Shown: positions 1-10,777 of the stretch, in pieces
Layout: every line of letters starts with the position of its first letter
Position numbering within the stretch: the first letter of the stretch is position 1
Assembly (NCBI GenBank): GCA_036397455.1
Contig: DASWIX010000068.1
Coordinates: forward strand, 21,348 to 85,347
Direction of reading: 5' to 3'
DNA: 64,000 nt
Source of the DNA: JADFNB01 sp036397455
GTDB lineage: Bacteria; Gemmatimonadota; Gemmatimonadetes; Gemmatimonadales; GWC2-71-9
Position numbers and translations under genes: made by a program
Notes under the pieces: generated by a model
Seen by the model: only the letters and a program-made list of their open reading frames with translations
The model's database searches: none
What the model was told of the DNA's origin: nothing

Positions 1-140
1 AGGCCCTCCGTGCCCAGCTCGGCGGCGATCGATTCGCCGGCGGGAAATTCACCCAGGCGGCACGAATCTTCCAAGAGATCACGACGGCCGATGAACCGGC
101 CGAATGGCTCACCACCGTCGCGTACCAGCACCTCGACTGA
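1..140 (+). CDS. aceB: Malate synthase, C-terminal end (partial)
   Basis: The last 45 codons of a gene that begins before the window, in the frame whose codons start at positions divisible by 3, ending in TGA at 138-140. The residues RIFQEITTADEPAEWLTTVA match the end of malate synthase A, where a short helix after a phrase like LFxxLxxADEFAEFLT closes the protein. Malate synthase condenses glyoxylate and acetyl-CoA to malate, the second step of the glyoxylate shunt. Isocitrate lyase follows 19 bases downstream on the same strand, the usual aceB-aceA order, and this supports the call despite the short fragment. Confidence 0.8.
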   Translation, partial: ALRAQLGGDRFAGGKFTQAARIFQEITTADEPAEWLTTVAYQHLD

Positions 141-159
141 CGCCCGAATTGAGGTCAAC

Positions 160-1467
<1,308 letters not shown>

Positions 1468-1560
1468 CTCTCGGCAGACGGCTGGACGGTGGACTCGCCC
1501 GGAGCATGCGAATCCCACCCTCCTCAAACACCACCGGCTGGCCGCTGCCGAGACCTTCCG

Positions 1561-1589
1561 ACACGCCCGGGCCAAGAACCCGGGCGTGT
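1561..1589. terminator. Hairpin between convergent genes
   Basis: A perfect 11-base inverted repeat, ACACGCCCGGG at 1561-1571 and CCCGGGCGTGT at 1579-1589, with a 7-base loop. It lies 94 bases after the isocitrate lyase stop and before the end of the facing four-helix-bundle gene. No clear U-tract follows. The position suggests a terminator, possibly for both directions. Confidence 0.55.
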
Positions 1590-1606
1590 TGCGTGATGAC
1601 CCAGGA

Positions 1607-2038
1607 CTACGGGGTCGTGGCAGGCGTCCGGACGTCAAGCGCCCACCGACCCTGCCCGTCCGCTCGCGGCACGGTACGACCGGCGGGAAGCGGTGGTCTC
1701 CACGGCAACCGCCACACGTGCCGGGCGGCCGCCCGCCGATGATCTTCGAGCGCATGCCACACTGCCTGGTCAAGTAACCGGCGCTGGCGCGCCTGCTGCA
1801 GCAGGACGCCGAGTTGGGCCACGACAGCCCACCCGCGACGCGCCGACGCGTGGTCATGGCGTTGGGTGCGGTGAGACGACGCCCGGGCGACATGCGCCGC
1901 GAGCGACACTGCCGCCCCGCGCAACTGCGTACGCAGGCCGAAGCGCTCCTCGATCGGGAAACGGCTGGTAGCGTCGAATACCGCCAGCACGAGTTGATGC
2001 GTGGCACGCCACGCCTCCAGGGAAACGCTCGCAATCAT
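1607..2038 (-). CDS. Four-helix-bundle protein (S23 / rRNA-intervening-sequence family)
   Basis: A small protein of 143 residues. The stretch AWRATHQLVLAVFDATSRFP, then EERFGLRTQLRGAAVSLAAH, follows the TIGR02436 family pattern (WxxAxxLVxxVYxxTxxFPxxExFGLxxQxRRAAVSIPANIAEG). After that the usual NIAEG segment is replaced by HVARASS and the rest is arginine-rich and divergent. Family members form homopentamers and occur inside 23S rRNA intervening sequences or as free genes; their function is unknown. ATG 2038 is preferred to a TTG at 2065. It stands alone between the glyoxylate genes and the molybdenum hydroxylase. Divergence in the second half may mean a decaying copy. Confidence 0.65.
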   Translation of the reverse strand: MIASVSLEAWRATHQLVLAVFDATSRFPIEERFGLRTQLRGAAVSLAAHVARASSHRTQRHDHASARRGWAVVAQLGVLLQQARQRRLLDQAVWHALEDHRRAAARHVWRLPWRPPLPAGRTVPRADGQGRWALDVRTPATTP

Positions 2039-2201
2039 GGAAGCAACCTGGCGACGTTCGCCCAATGGTCGTCACCGCAATGCTTCACCGCGTACCATCA
2101 CCACGCGGTTCTCGAGCCTTCATGGCGGTCGCGCCGTCCGGCTTGACGGGCGTCCGGCAGCGTGCCACCCTACACCTATTCCGCCACGGAGGCACCCTCA
2201 C

Positions 2202-2666
2202 ATGACGACGTACGCGTTCACGCTCAACGGGAGCCCGCAGACGGTTGACGTCCCCGGAGACACGCCCCTGCTGTGGGTCATCCGCGACGTGATCGGTCTC
2301 ATGGGGACCAAGTTCGGGTGCGGGATCGGACAGTGCCGCGCCTGCACGGTCCATCTCGACGGCGCCGCGACCTTTTCGTGTCAGGTTCCGGTTTCCGCGG
2401 CGGCGGGTCGAGCGATCACCACGATCGAAGGCCTGTCCGATGACGGATCCCACCCGGTACAACGGGCGTGGATGGCGATGGACGTACCCCAATGCGGGTA
2501 CTGCCAGCCAGGTCAGATCATGTCGGCGGCGGCACTGCTCGCCGAGCATCCGAGACCGTCCGATGCACAAATCGACGAGGCGATGTCGGGCAACATCTGC
2601 CGGTGCGGCACGTACAATCGTATCCGCCAGGCCATTCACCTCGCGGCCGAGGAGGCAACCCGATGA
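2202..2666 (+). CDS. iorA: (2Fe-2S)-binding subunit of an IorA-type molybdenum hydroxylase
   Basis: Small electron-transfer subunit of an aldehyde / isoquinoline oxidoreductase of the xanthine oxidase family. The 154-residue protein carries both expected [2Fe-2S] sites: a plant-ferredoxin type with Cys40, Cys45, Cys48 and Cys60, and a helical-domain type with Cys98, Cys101, Cys133 and Cys135 (CGYCQPGQ, CRCGTY). ATG 2202 follows a GGAGG at 2188-2192; the open frame upstream is not protein-like. Its last four bases overlap the start of the large subunit (ATGA), so the two are translationally coupled. The natural substrate cannot be told from sequence. Confidence 0.92.
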   Translation: MTTYAFTLNGSPQTVDVPGDTPLLWVIRDVIGLMGTKFGCGIGQCRACTVHLDGAATFSCQVPVSAAAGRAITTIEGLSDDGSHPVQRAWMAMDVPQCGYCQPGQIMSAAALLAEHPRPSDAQIDEAMSGNICRCGTYNRIRQAIHLAAEEATR

Positions 2667-4780
2667 CCGGTTTTACGGTGAGTCGCCGCGGTTTCTTGCG
2701 GGTCACGTCAGTCGCCGGGGCGTATCTGCTCGGATTCCGCTTCGTACCCGGATGCCGCGACCAAGTCGGCTGGGCCGGCGCCGAAGGTGAATTGAACGCG
2801 TGGATCCGGATCACCCCCGATGACGTCGTCACGCTCACGATCAGTGAGTCGGAGATGGGCCAGGGAATCATGACGGCCTTGTCGATGGTGCTGGCGGAGG
2901 AACTCGACGCCGACTGGTCCAAGGTCGCCGCCCAACCGGCGCCGGCCGACCGTGACCGATACGGGGGGCAATCGACCGGCGGCTCGACCAGCGTGCGGCA
3001 GGACTACGAACCGTTCCGGGTCGCAGGCGCTGCCGCGCGCGAGATGCTGATCGCCGCCGCCGCCGAGACGTGGGGCGTGGCACCCGCATCGTGCCGCACC
3101 GAACGGGGCTATGTCCTCGACGAATCAGGTGACCGGCGCATGTCGTACGGCCGGTTGGCTGCCCGCGCCGCGGAGATGCCCGTTCCCACCAAGCCGACCC
3201 TCAAGGATCCCAGCACGTTCCGCATCGTCGGCCACGACACCAAACGGCTCGACACGCCGGACAAAGTGACAGGCCGGGCGGTATTCGGGATCGACGTCAG
3301 TCTGCCCGACATGTTGATCGCCCAGGTGGAGCGTGTGCCGGTGTTCGGAGGCGCGGTACGGAGCTTCGACGCGACGGCGGCGTTGCAGGTGCCGGGCGTG
3401 CGCCACGTGGTCGAGATTCCTTCCGGTGTCGCGGTGGTTGCGGACAACTTCTGGGCCGCCAAGCGGGGCCGGGATGCCCTCACCGTGACCTGGGATGAGG
3501 GACCGGATGGCACGCTCGATAGCGCGCAGATCAGACAGCGATGCCGGGACATCGTCTCTTCCGGCACGGAGGCGCGTCGCGAAGGCAATCCCGACACGGG
3601 ACTCCGCGCGGCGGCCAAGACGCTGGATGCGGTCTACGAGGTCCCGTATCTGGCGCACGCGCCGATGGAACCGTTGAATTGCACGGCGGACGTCCGCGCC
3701 GACCGTTGCGAAATCTGGGTGCCGACGCAGTCACCCAGCGGCAGCCAGGGTGCGGCGAGGCAGATCACCGGTCTCAGTGCGGCGCAGGTCATCGTCCACA
3801 CCACCTACCTTGGCGGCGGGTTCGGACGACGGTCGCAGACCGACTTCGTGAAGGATGCCGTACACACGTCCAGGGCGGTGGGCAAACCGGTCAAAGTGAT
3901 TTGGACGCGCGAAGATGACGTGCGCGGCGGATACTATCGGCCGGCCGCGTACAACGAATTCCGCGGCGGCGTCGACGCCAATGGCTGGCCGTCGGTCTGG
4001 GTGCACAAGATCGCGAGTCCGTCCATTCTGCTCAGCCTGGGTGCGGAATTGGATGGCGACCTCGATCCGACGGGCACGGAGGGGGCGGCCAACCTCCCGT
4101 ATGGTATCCCGCACATGCAGGTCACGTGGGCGCACCCGGATTCGCCGATCACCCTTCACTGGTGGCGATCCGTCGGCAGTTCGCAGAACGCCTATGTCAC
4201 AGAATGTTTCTTCGACGAGTTGTGCCAGTTGGGCGGTGTCGATCCAGTCGAGGCGAGGCGCCGCCTGCTCGGCGCGCACGTCCGGCACCGACGGGCGCTC
4301 GATACCGCGGCGGCGATGGCCGGCTGGGGCTCCGCGGTTCCCGCGGGCCACGCGCGGGGGGTCGCGGTGCATGAGTCGTTCGGCAGCATCGTGGCGCAAG
4401 TCGCGGATGTGTCGCTCCGATCCGATGGAACCCCTCGGGTACACCACGTCTGGTGCGCGGTCGACTGTGGCATCGTCATCAATCCGGATACCGTGCGCGC
4501 ACAGATAGAGAGCGGCATCATGTACGGGCTGTCGGCCGCGTTGCACGGGGAACTGACCATCGAGCGGGGACGCGTGATGCAAAGCAACTTCCACGATTAC
4601 CCCGTGGTGCGCATGCACGAGGCGCCGTCGGTTGACGTCACGATTATCGCCGAGGGTGATCCGATCGGCGGCATCGGCGAGCCCGGATTGCCACCGATCG
4701 CGCCCGCGGTCTGCAACGCGCTGCTGCGCCTGACCGGCAAGCCGGTCCGGAAGCTGCCGATCGGCCGGATGGACGCGTGA
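2663..4780 (+). CDS. iorB: Molybdopterin-binding large subunit, IorB-type, Tat-exported
   Basis: Catalytic subunit of 705 residues that binds the molybdenum-cytosine-dinucleotide cofactor and hydroxylates an aldehyde or N-heterocycle. The N-terminus has a twin-arginine signal (SRRGFLRV), so the folded complex is expected to be exported with the small subunit, which has no signal of its own. The glycine motif GGGFGRR is near residue 384, and the active-site glutamate lies in GEPGLPPIAPA near residue 673. It starts inside the stop region of the small subunit. No cytochrome or cofactor-insertion (XdhC-like) gene is adjacent, unlike many relatives. A strong hairpin follows the stop codon. Confidence 0.92.
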   Translation: MTGFTVSRRGFLRVTSVAGAYLLGFRFVPGCRDQVGWAGAEGELNAWIRITPDDVVTLTISESEMGQGIMTALSMVLAEELDADWSKVAAQPAPADRDRYGGQSTGGSTSVRQDYEPFRVAGAAAREMLIAAAAETWGVAPASCRTERGYVLDESGDRRMSYGRLAARAAEMPVPTKPTLKDPSTFRIVGHDTKRLDTPDKVTGRAVFGIDVSLPDMLIAQVERVPVFGGAVRSFDATAALQVPGVRHVVEIPSGVAVVADNFWAAKRGRDALTVTWDEGPDGTLDSAQIRQRCRDIVSSGTEARREGNPDTGLRAAAKTLDAVYEVPYLAHAPMEPLNCTADVRADRCEIWVPTQSPSGSQGAARQITGLSAAQVIVHTTYLGGGFGRRSQTDFVKDAVHTSRAVGKPVKVIWTREDDVRGGYYRPAAYNEFRGGVDANGWPSVWVHKIASPSILLSLGAELDGDLDPTGTEGAANLPYGIPHMQVTWAHPDSPITLHWWRSVGSSQNAYVTECFFDELCQLGGVDPVEARRRLLGAHVRHRRALDTAAAMAGWGSAVPAGHARGVAVHESFGSIVAQVADVSLRSDGTPRVHHVWCAVDCGIVINPDTVRAQIESGIMYGLSAALHGELTIERGRVMQSNFHDYPVVRMHEAPSVDVTIIAEGDPIGGIGEPGLPPIAPAVCNALLRLTGKPVRKLPIGRMDA

Positions 4781-4789
4781 TGCGGGGCT

Positions 4790-4814
4790 GGGCCGCGCCG
4801 CGACGGCGCGGCCC
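4790..4814. terminator. 11-bp GC stem with 3-base loop between convergent genes
   Basis: GGGCCGCGCCG at 4790-4800 and its exact complement at 4804-4814 enclose the loop CGA. The stem lies in the 44-base gap between the end of iorB and the end of the facing serine hydrolase gene. There is no U-tract, but the position fits a shared terminator. Confidence 0.6.
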
Positions 4815-4824
4815 ACAACCGCCC

Positions 4825-6033
4825 TCAGGAACCCGAGGCCGCCAGCAGCGCGTCGACAAACGGCCCGAGTACACCTGACTGGCCGGTGCCGAAGAGAGTC
4901 CAGCTATTGATGACTCCGACGAGTTGCCGAGACGGAATGACGATCAAGAACTGCCCGCCGAACCCCAGCGCGGCCCAGACATCCACGCCGTCGCGATCGA
5001 TCCGCCACCACTGCAGCCCGTAGCCCCATCCGGCGCCGTTCACCCGTTCCACGCGGCGCTGCGTCGATGCGGCAACCCATCCTTCCGGCAAAATGCGTTG
5101 CCCGTCCCACACCCCATCACGGAGATACAGCAGTCCGACCTTGGCGAGATCTGCGGCTTCGAGGTACAACCCGCCTTCCGTGTCCGGGAGTCCCCGAGGG
5201 GTCTTCTTCCAGTGGAAGTCTTCAATCCCCAGCGGTCCGAACAGGTGTGTCGCGGCATACGTGTCGGCGGTCTGCCCGGTCGCGCGACGCAGCACCGCCG
5301 ACATCAGGTGGCTGGTCCCGCTGTTGTAGGCCCACTTGGAGCCGGGCGCCGCGTCCATCGGTTGATCGAGCGTGAACTGCACCCAGTCCTCGGCAGCCTC
5401 GAGCTGGAACGTGGTATTGGTGGAATCCGCGGGCCGGTCGGTCTCGTGCCACTCGATGCCGCTGCGCATGGTCAGGAGATCGTCCAGCGTCGCCTCCCGG
5501 AGACGGGGGTCGACGCGTGAGAGATCGTAGTCGTCCAGAAACGAGAGGAGCGTCGCATCCGTTCCCGTGATGTCGCCGCGTCGGATGGCGATGCCGATCA
5601 GCGCCGAGCTCACGGACTTGGTGACGGACTGGAGCGAGTGCACGTCGCGCCCCTGGTAGTACGGGTGGTAGTCGGGATGCAGGTAGTTGAAGAGATGGAC
5701 CTCGCTCGAATCCGTACAGGCATCGATGCCGCAACCGAGAGGCCCCCGCACACCGCGGCTGATGATGCGGTAGTCATGGTGGTACCGCTCGTTCATCACG
5801 AGGTACCCATCGCGCACCACCACCAGCCGGTCGACCAACCCGTACGTACCGGCCTCGATCTGCCGGCGGAGTGCGGTCAGCGCCGCCGGCGCCAACCCCT
5901 GCGCCTGCGGTGGGGTGACGGCCCATTCGCGGGTCGGCCACGGCGCCTGCCCGACCGCCGGCAGGGCGACACCGAGGCCAAGTCCGGCTGTCGCGACCAA
6001 CAGGCGAACCCTTGCACGAGCAACTGGTCTCAT
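4825..6033 (-). CDS. Serine hydrolase, beta-lactamase / penicillin-binding-protein fold
   Basis: Secreted serine hydrolase of the class C beta-lactamase-related family (PF00144), 402 residues with a signal peptide ending near AVGQA (residue 30). The nucleophile motif is S136-V-T-K139, the YxN-like element is seen as YNSG, and GFGGQ near the C-terminus takes the place of the KTG box. Family members are esterases, D-amino-acid peptidases or beta-lactamases, so the substrate is unknown. ATG 6033 was chosen because it gives a clean signal peptide; the open frame runs further upstream without protein-like content. It is a single-gene unit. Confidence 0.88.
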   Translation of the reverse strand: MRPVARARVRLLVATAGLGLGVALPAVGQAPWPTREWAVTPPQAQGLAPAALTALRRQIEAGTYGLVDRLVVVRDGYLVMNERYHHDYRIISRGVRGPLGCGIDACTDSSEVHLFNYLHPDYHPYYQGRDVHSLQSVTKSVSSALIGIAIRRGDITGTDATLLSFLDDYDLSRVDPRLREATLDDLLTMRSGIEWHETDRPADSTNTTFQLEAAEDWVQFTLDQPMDAAPGSKWAYNSGTSHLMSAVLRRATGQTADTYAATHLFGPLGIEDFHWKKTPRGLPDTEGGLYLEAADLAKVGLLYLRDGVWDGQRILPEGWVAASTQRRVERVNGAGWGYGLQWWRIDRDGVDVWAALGFGGQFLIVIPSRQLVGVINSWTLFGTGQSGVLGPFVDALLAASGS

Positions 6034-6423
6034 CGTCTTCTCCAATGTCGAAGGGCTGCCAGACACGGCGCGTCCCACACTCCCGCCACCCGAACCGGCC
6101 ACGGTGAGAACCCCGCGAGGAAACTCTCCGTCACGCGAATGCCTTTCGGCGCGGGTCGTTTGGGCCGAGGGTGACGGAGCACCTCGTCCTGCGCGCTCAC
6201 GACCCAGACGCTGGCGGGCACCACAACCGGAGCCAGCCACAGACCGCGACCCCCGCGCGCCTCCCGGCAGCAATCCGCACGAAGCTTACCAACCTGCCAG
6301 GGGCGCCGCCATGTCGGCCGCTCCACGGCGCGGGCGATCGCCGCGCGGTCGCACCTGACCGCAATCGGGATAGCTTACGGACTGTTTCGGATCCCTGGTT
6401 CACGCCGATCCCGCCGAGGCGCT
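6034..6423. other. Intergenic region between divergent secreted-enzyme genes
   Basis: About 390 bases separate the divergent starts of the serine hydrolase and the zincin. Several open frames cross it, but their composition looks like GC-rich shadow sequence and none has a convincing start or a recognisable product. It should hold both promoters; no consensus -35/-10 pair stands out. Confidence 0.4.
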
Positions 6424-8859
6424 ATGCGACATGCCGCTCTGTGGTTGCTGATGCTGTGCCCAGCCCCCGCGCTCGCCCAGGTGCCCACGATCCGCGAGCA
6501 CACGCGCACCTTCGAGAAGCGGGATGGTTTCGTCCCGCTGTATTGGGACGCCGAGCACGCGAAGGTGCTCATGGAGATCGGGCGCATCGGTGAGGAGTTC
6601 CTCTATCTCACCTCGTTGTCCACCGGGATCGGATCGAATCTGCTGGGCCTCGATCGCGGATTGATCGGCGACGAACACATCGCGCGCTTCGAGCGCGTGG
6701 GACCGCGCATCGAGCTCGTGCTCACGAACCCGCGGTTTCGCGCGGTCACCGACAACGCAGCGCTCGTGCGTTCGGTGCGCGAGTCGTTCCCAACCTCGAC
6801 GGTCGCCGCATTCGACATCGTTGCGAGCGAGTCGGGCCGATTTCTCGTGGACGCGACCGACTTCTTCGTGCGCGACGCCATGAACGTGATCGCCGTGCTG
6901 CGCGCCCGGGACCAGGGCACGTTTCGGCTCGCGCGCGATCGGAGCCATGTCTATGAGCGGCGCACGCGGGCCTTTCCCCGCAACACCGAGGTCGAGGTCG
7001 CGCTCACCTTCACCACGGAGAATCCCGGCAGCGAGATCCGGCGCCACACGCCCGACCCGCACGCGCTGACCGTACGCCAGCACCACTCGCTTGTCGCGCT
7101 ACCCGACGACGACTACCGTCCGCGCCTGTTCGATACGCGCGGCGGATTGTTCCCGGTGACGTTCTGGGACTTTGCCAAGCCGCTGGACCAGGACTATCCC
7201 ACCCGCTACCTCATGCGCCACCGGTTGATGAAGCGCGATCCGGACGCGGCGATGAGTCCGCCGGTGCAACCGATCGTGTACTACCTCGATCCGGGGATCC
7301 CCGAACCCTATCGGACCGCGTTCAGGGAGGGCGCCACGTGGTGGAACGACGTATTCGGCGCCGCGGGCTTCGTCGACGCGTTCCGCGTGGAAGACATGCC
7401 GGCGGACATGGATCCGATGGATGCGCGGTACCATGTCATCCAGTGGGTGCATCGCACGGAGCCGGGGTCCTCGATCGGGCCGTCGCTCGTCGATCCTCGC
7501 ACCGGCGAGATTATCAAGGCGGCGGTACGGATGGACTCCTATCGGTCCATGATGGATTACGACCTGTATGCCGGCGCACTGCCGGCCTTCGGGGCGGGCC
7601 CGGAAGCCGACGACCGATGGCTGGCCGCACAGGATCCCGACGTGAGCCCGGAGGCGTTCGCCATGGCGCGGCGCCGGCAGCACGCCGCACACGAGGTCGG
7701 TCATACGCTCGGCTTGGCGCACAGCTTCGCCTCCGTGAGCGACGGCCGCGCCAGCGTCATGGACTATCCGGCGCCGCTGATGACCCTCGCCAGCGGACGC
7801 CTGCACCTCGGGGACGCGTACCGCGACGGTCCGGGCGCGTGGGACTCGCTGGCGATCCGGTTCGGCTACACGGTCTTTCGCCCGGAGGACGAGGCCGCCG
7901 GCATCGCGGCCATCATCGACGAGGGGATGCGGCGCGGGCTCAGGTTCATCACCAATCCCGACGAAAGGGCCGCCGGCGCGTTTCCCGAAGCGACGACCTG
8001 GGTCAACGGGGCCGAGATGGTGGCGGAACTCCGCCGCATGATGGCACTGCGCCGGTTCCTGATCGACCGGTTCGACGAAACCGCGATCCAGATGGGCGAA
8101 CCGATGGCGCTGCTCACGCCGCGTTTCACGCGCGTGTACTTGAGCCATCGCTTCACGCTCACCGGCGCGATCAAGGCCGTCGGCGGCATGTCGTTCCGCT
8201 ACGCCGTACGGGGTGATCCCGTCCCGCCGACGCACGTCGTTCCCGCCGAGCGGCAGCGAGCGGCGTTGACCCTGGCGTTGGACGCCGTGGAGCCTGCGGA
8301 ACTGGTCATTCCGGAACGGGTGCTGGCGATGCTCGCGCCGCGGCCGTTCGGCTACCAGGCATCCCCGCGCGCATTGCGTTCGCCAACCGGACCGGCGTTC
8401 GATCAACTCGACGCGGCGCGGACGCTGGCACAGCATGTCATCGGCGGCCTGCTGGACGCGGAGCGCCTCGCGCGGGTCGTCGCCTTTGCCGCGCGAGATG
8501 CGTCGCTCCCGGCGCTCGACGAGGTGATCGGGACGATCGTCGAGCGCACCTGGGGTGCGCCGCCGGGGGGACCGCAGGCCCCGCTACGCCGAGTGGTGCA
8601 GCGCACGGTACTCGATGCATTGATGCGCCTCGGCGACGATCCCGACGCCACGGTCGAGGTGCGGGCCGGCGCGGCGTGGGCGCTGCGCAACCTCGCGCCG
8701 TCGATCGCGCGGCGGGAGACGCTCGACGGCTCGGATGCCGCGCACGTGACCCTCGCCGTCAGCGACCTCGAACGGTTCTTCGCCCGGCCGCTGCGGACGG
8801 CGGATTTGAGCCGACCACCCGCCATGCCCCCGGGAACGCCCATCGGGGGGCGAAACTGA
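6424..8859 (+). CDS. Secreted zinc-dependent metalloprotease (DUF5117/DUF4953 type)
   Basis: An 811-residue exported protein; a hydrophobic signal ends at ALAQ (residue 19). The N-terminal half matches the DUF5117 pattern (KRDGFVPLYWDAEHAKVLME), and the zinc site HEVGHTLGLAHSF is at residues 423-435, the HExxHxxGxxH form of metzincins, followed by a methionine-turn-like SVMDYPAPL. Proteins of this layout are common in Bacteroidota and Gemmatimonadota and are annotated as zinc-dependent metalloproteases of unknown substrate. The TGA stop overlaps the ATG of the next gene by one base, so the amidohydrolase is translationally coupled. Confidence 0.9.
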   Translation: MRHAALWLLMLCPAPALAQVPTIREHTRTFEKRDGFVPLYWDAEHAKVLMEIGRIGEEFLYLTSLSTGIGSNLLGLDRGLIGDEHIARFERVGPRIELVLTNPRFRAVTDNAALVRSVRESFPTSTVAAFDIVASESGRFLVDATDFFVRDAMNVIAVLRARDQGTFRLARDRSHVYERRTRAFPRNTEVEVALTFTTENPGSEIRRHTPDPHALTVRQHHSLVALPDDDYRPRLFDTRGGLFPVTFWDFAKPLDQDYPTRYLMRHRLMKRDPDAAMSPPVQPIVYYLDPGIPEPYRTAFREGATWWNDVFGAAGFVDAFRVEDMPADMDPMDARYHVIQWVHRTEPGSSIGPSLVDPRTGEIIKAAVRMDSYRSMMDYDLYAGALPAFGAGPEADDRWLAAQDPDVSPEAFAMARRRQHAAHEVGHTLGLAHSFASVSDGRASVMDYPAPLMTLASGRLHLGDAYRDGPGAWDSLAIRFGYTVFRPEDEAAGIAAIIDEGMRRGLRFITNPDERAAGAFPEATTWVNGAEMVAELRRMMALRRFLIDRFDETAIQMGEPMALLTPRFTRVYLSHRFTLTGAIKAVGGMSFRYAVRGDPVPPTHVVPAERQRAALTLALDAVEPAELVIPERVLAMLAPRPFGYQASPRALRSPTGPAFDQLDAARTLAQHVIGGLLDAERLARVVAFAARDASLPALDEVIGTIVERTWGAPPGGPQAPLRRVVQRTVLDALMRLGDDPDATVEVRAGAAWALRNLAPSIARRETLDGSDAAHVTLAVSDLERFFARPLRTADLSRPPAMPPGTPIGGRN

Positions 8860-10268
8860 TGTCCCACTCCGTAGCGGGCGCGCTCGCCGCCCTCGTCTGG
8901 GGCCTTGCGGCCGGCCCCACCACCGCGCAGGAACCGCACCGGTTGATCATCACCGGTGGTCACCTGTTCGACGGCACCGGCGACACGCTGGTACCCAACG
9001 TGGGGATCGTCATCGTGGCCGGCCGCTTCCTGGAGGTCGGCGCCGATGTCAGCGCGCGCGACCTGGCGGACGCCACCGTGCTGCGGCTCGACGACGGGGC
9101 GTACATCATCCCCGGGATGTTCGACCTCCACGCGCACTACGCAATCGACCTGTTCGGACAGGGGCGGATCGACGAGACGACGGCGTATCCCGCGATTTTC
9201 CTGGCGAACGGGGTGACCTCGACGTTTCCCGCCGGAGAGGTGAATCCCGAGGCGATGCACGACCTCAAACTCCGCATCGATCGGGGCGAGCAGACCGGCC
9301 CGCGGCTGTTCAATTCGGGACCGTACTTCGGGTCCTGGCGCCGCGGATGGAATGGCGACGCCACCGTCGAGGAGATCTACCGCGAGGTCGACGACTGGGC
9401 GGCGCGGGGCGTGGGCGGCTTCAAGGCCAAGGGAATCTCACCGGCACACCTGCAGGCGCTCATCGAGCGGGCCCACATGCACGGGCTCACCGTCACCGGC
9501 CATCTCGATTCGGGGTGGCGCAACAGCGTGAATCCCCGGGATGCCATCCGCATGGGGATCGACCGCATCGAGCACTTTCTCGGTGGCGACGCGATGCCCG
9601 CCGATCGGTCGGCCTATGCGTCGCTCGAACATATGGACATCCATAGCCCCGCGTTCGACTCGATCGTGGCGCTCTACCTGCGGCACCACGTCTACTTTGA
9701 CGCGACGCTCTCGGCGTACGGCTACTTCGGCGAGAAGGACCCGGCGGTCTTCACCTACTTCGACGACGAGCGGAAGTACTTCACGCCTTACATGCAGGAA
9801 CTGCTCGCGGCGCGCCCGCCGCGACCCGTCAACGAGCAGTTTGAACGTATCTACCGGGTGAAGCGCACAACCGTGAAGGCGTTCTATGATGCCGGCGGCG
9901 GTGCGCTGATCACGCTCGGCACGGATCATCCGAGTTGGGGGGAGTTCATCTCCGGTTTCAGCGTGCATCGCGAGCTGTTGTCCTTCGTCCTATCAGGTAT
10001 TCCACCCGCCGCCGCGCTGAGGTTCGCGACGATCAACGGCGCCCGCGCCCTGGGAGTCGGTGACCGGCTCGGGACGATCGAACCCGGGAAGTTCGCGGAT
10101 CTGGTGGTCATTCGCGGCAACCCGTTGGAGGACATCCGCAATGCTCGCCGGGTGTGGCGCGTCATCAAGGGCGGCATGGTATACGATGCAACCGCCTTAC
10201 GGCAATCCGTGGAGGGAACCATCGGCCCGCGGGGTCCCGACGAGGTGGGCGCGTGGCAGGCGCGTTGA
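8859..10268 (+). CDS. Secreted amidohydrolase family protein (imidazolonepropionase/prolidase-like)
   Basis: A metal-dependent hydrolase of 469 residues with a signal peptide ending near TTAQ. The N-terminal beta-sandwich segment and the GMFDLHAHYA motif near residue 90 give the HxH metal pair; HLD and GTDHPS supply later histidine and aspartate ligands of the TIM-barrel site, and the C-terminal phrase GTIEPGKFADLVVIRGNPL closes the sandwich domain as in other amidohydrolases. The start ATG shares a base with the protease stop (TGATG), so the two exported hydrolases form one unit, perhaps acting in succession on peptides. The substrate is not predictable. Confidence 0.9.
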   Translation: MSHSVAGALAALVWGLAAGPTTAQEPHRLIITGGHLFDGTGDTLVPNVGIVIVAGRFLEVGADVSARDLADATVLRLDDGAYIIPGMFDLHAHYAIDLFGQGRIDETTAYPAIFLANGVTSTFPAGEVNPEAMHDLKLRIDRGEQTGPRLFNSGPYFGSWRRGWNGDATVEEIYREVDDWAARGVGGFKAKGISPAHLQALIERAHMHGLTVTGHLDSGWRNSVNPRDAIRMGIDRIEHFLGGDAMPADRSAYASLEHMDIHSPAFDSIVALYLRHHVYFDATLSAYGYFGEKDPAVFTYFDDERKYFTPYMQELLAARPPRPVNEQFERIYRVKRTTVKAFYDAGGGALITLGTDHPSWGEFISGFSVHRELLSFVLSGIPPAAALRFATINGARALGVGDRLGTIEPGKFADLVVIRGNPLEDIRNARRVWRVIKGGMVYDATALRQSVEGTIGPRGPDEVGAWQAR

Positions 10269-10777
10269 TGGTGGCACCGGGTTCGCCGGTTTCCTCCGCG
10301 GCCCCGTCGACGCTACTCTTGCGGAGTCAGCAACGCGAACGGCCGATCACGGCCCTGGATCTCACGCGAAGACGCGAACGTTCTTGTGACTGTGAGCTAC
10401 TGTTCGACGCGCCATTGTTGAACATTACTCTTCTTCGCGTTCTTCGCGTCTTCGCGTGAGACCAAACAGGTGGAGCGGCCTTCATGAATGTTGAGGAGAC
10501 ACGCCTGCGAGTTGAGCGGCAGAAGGTCGTGGCGTTTGACTTTCGCGGAATGCATTTCGACGAAGGTTGACGAGTGGATTGCTCGTCAACGGTTGCCTGG
10601 TCGTCGACCGCCGACGACGCCGAGACTGCGGAGGGGGCATGCATCGCGGCCTGGACGCGCGGCAACAAGCCCGTCCACCAGTGGTCGAACGGGCCCGTAG
10701 AGCACTTGCGGCACTTCGCGCTCAGCCGTATCCGGCTATCGAGAGGCGGTAGCGTCTCCAAACCGCGCGCTCACCGC
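10269..10777. other. Long non-coding gap carrying a repeat element
   Basis: 509 bases between the amidohydrolase stop and the end of the opposing phosphatase-family gene. The left half contains a long inverted repeat (separate entry). The remaining open frames encode arginine- and serine-rich peptides typical of read-through of such repeats. No RNA gene was recognised. Confidence 0.5.
10361..10460. repeat. REP-like inverted repeat element, copy 1
   Basis: The 18-base arm CTCACGCGAAGACGCGAA at 10361-10378 is repeated exactly, inverted, at 10443-10460, with 64 bases between. Two related elements, with similar but not identical TCAC(G/C)CG-type arms, occur at 51803-51886 and 52085-52207. Similar arm sequences are dispersed in many environmental genomes as intergenic repeats and often give rise to spurious ORFs. 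Confidence 0.7.

Noticed and set aside
10327..10761. A 144-codon minus-strand frame in the repeat-bearing gap
   Set aside because: It reads through the inverted repeat and gives the AKTRRTRR-type sequence typical of REP-derived spurious ORFs.
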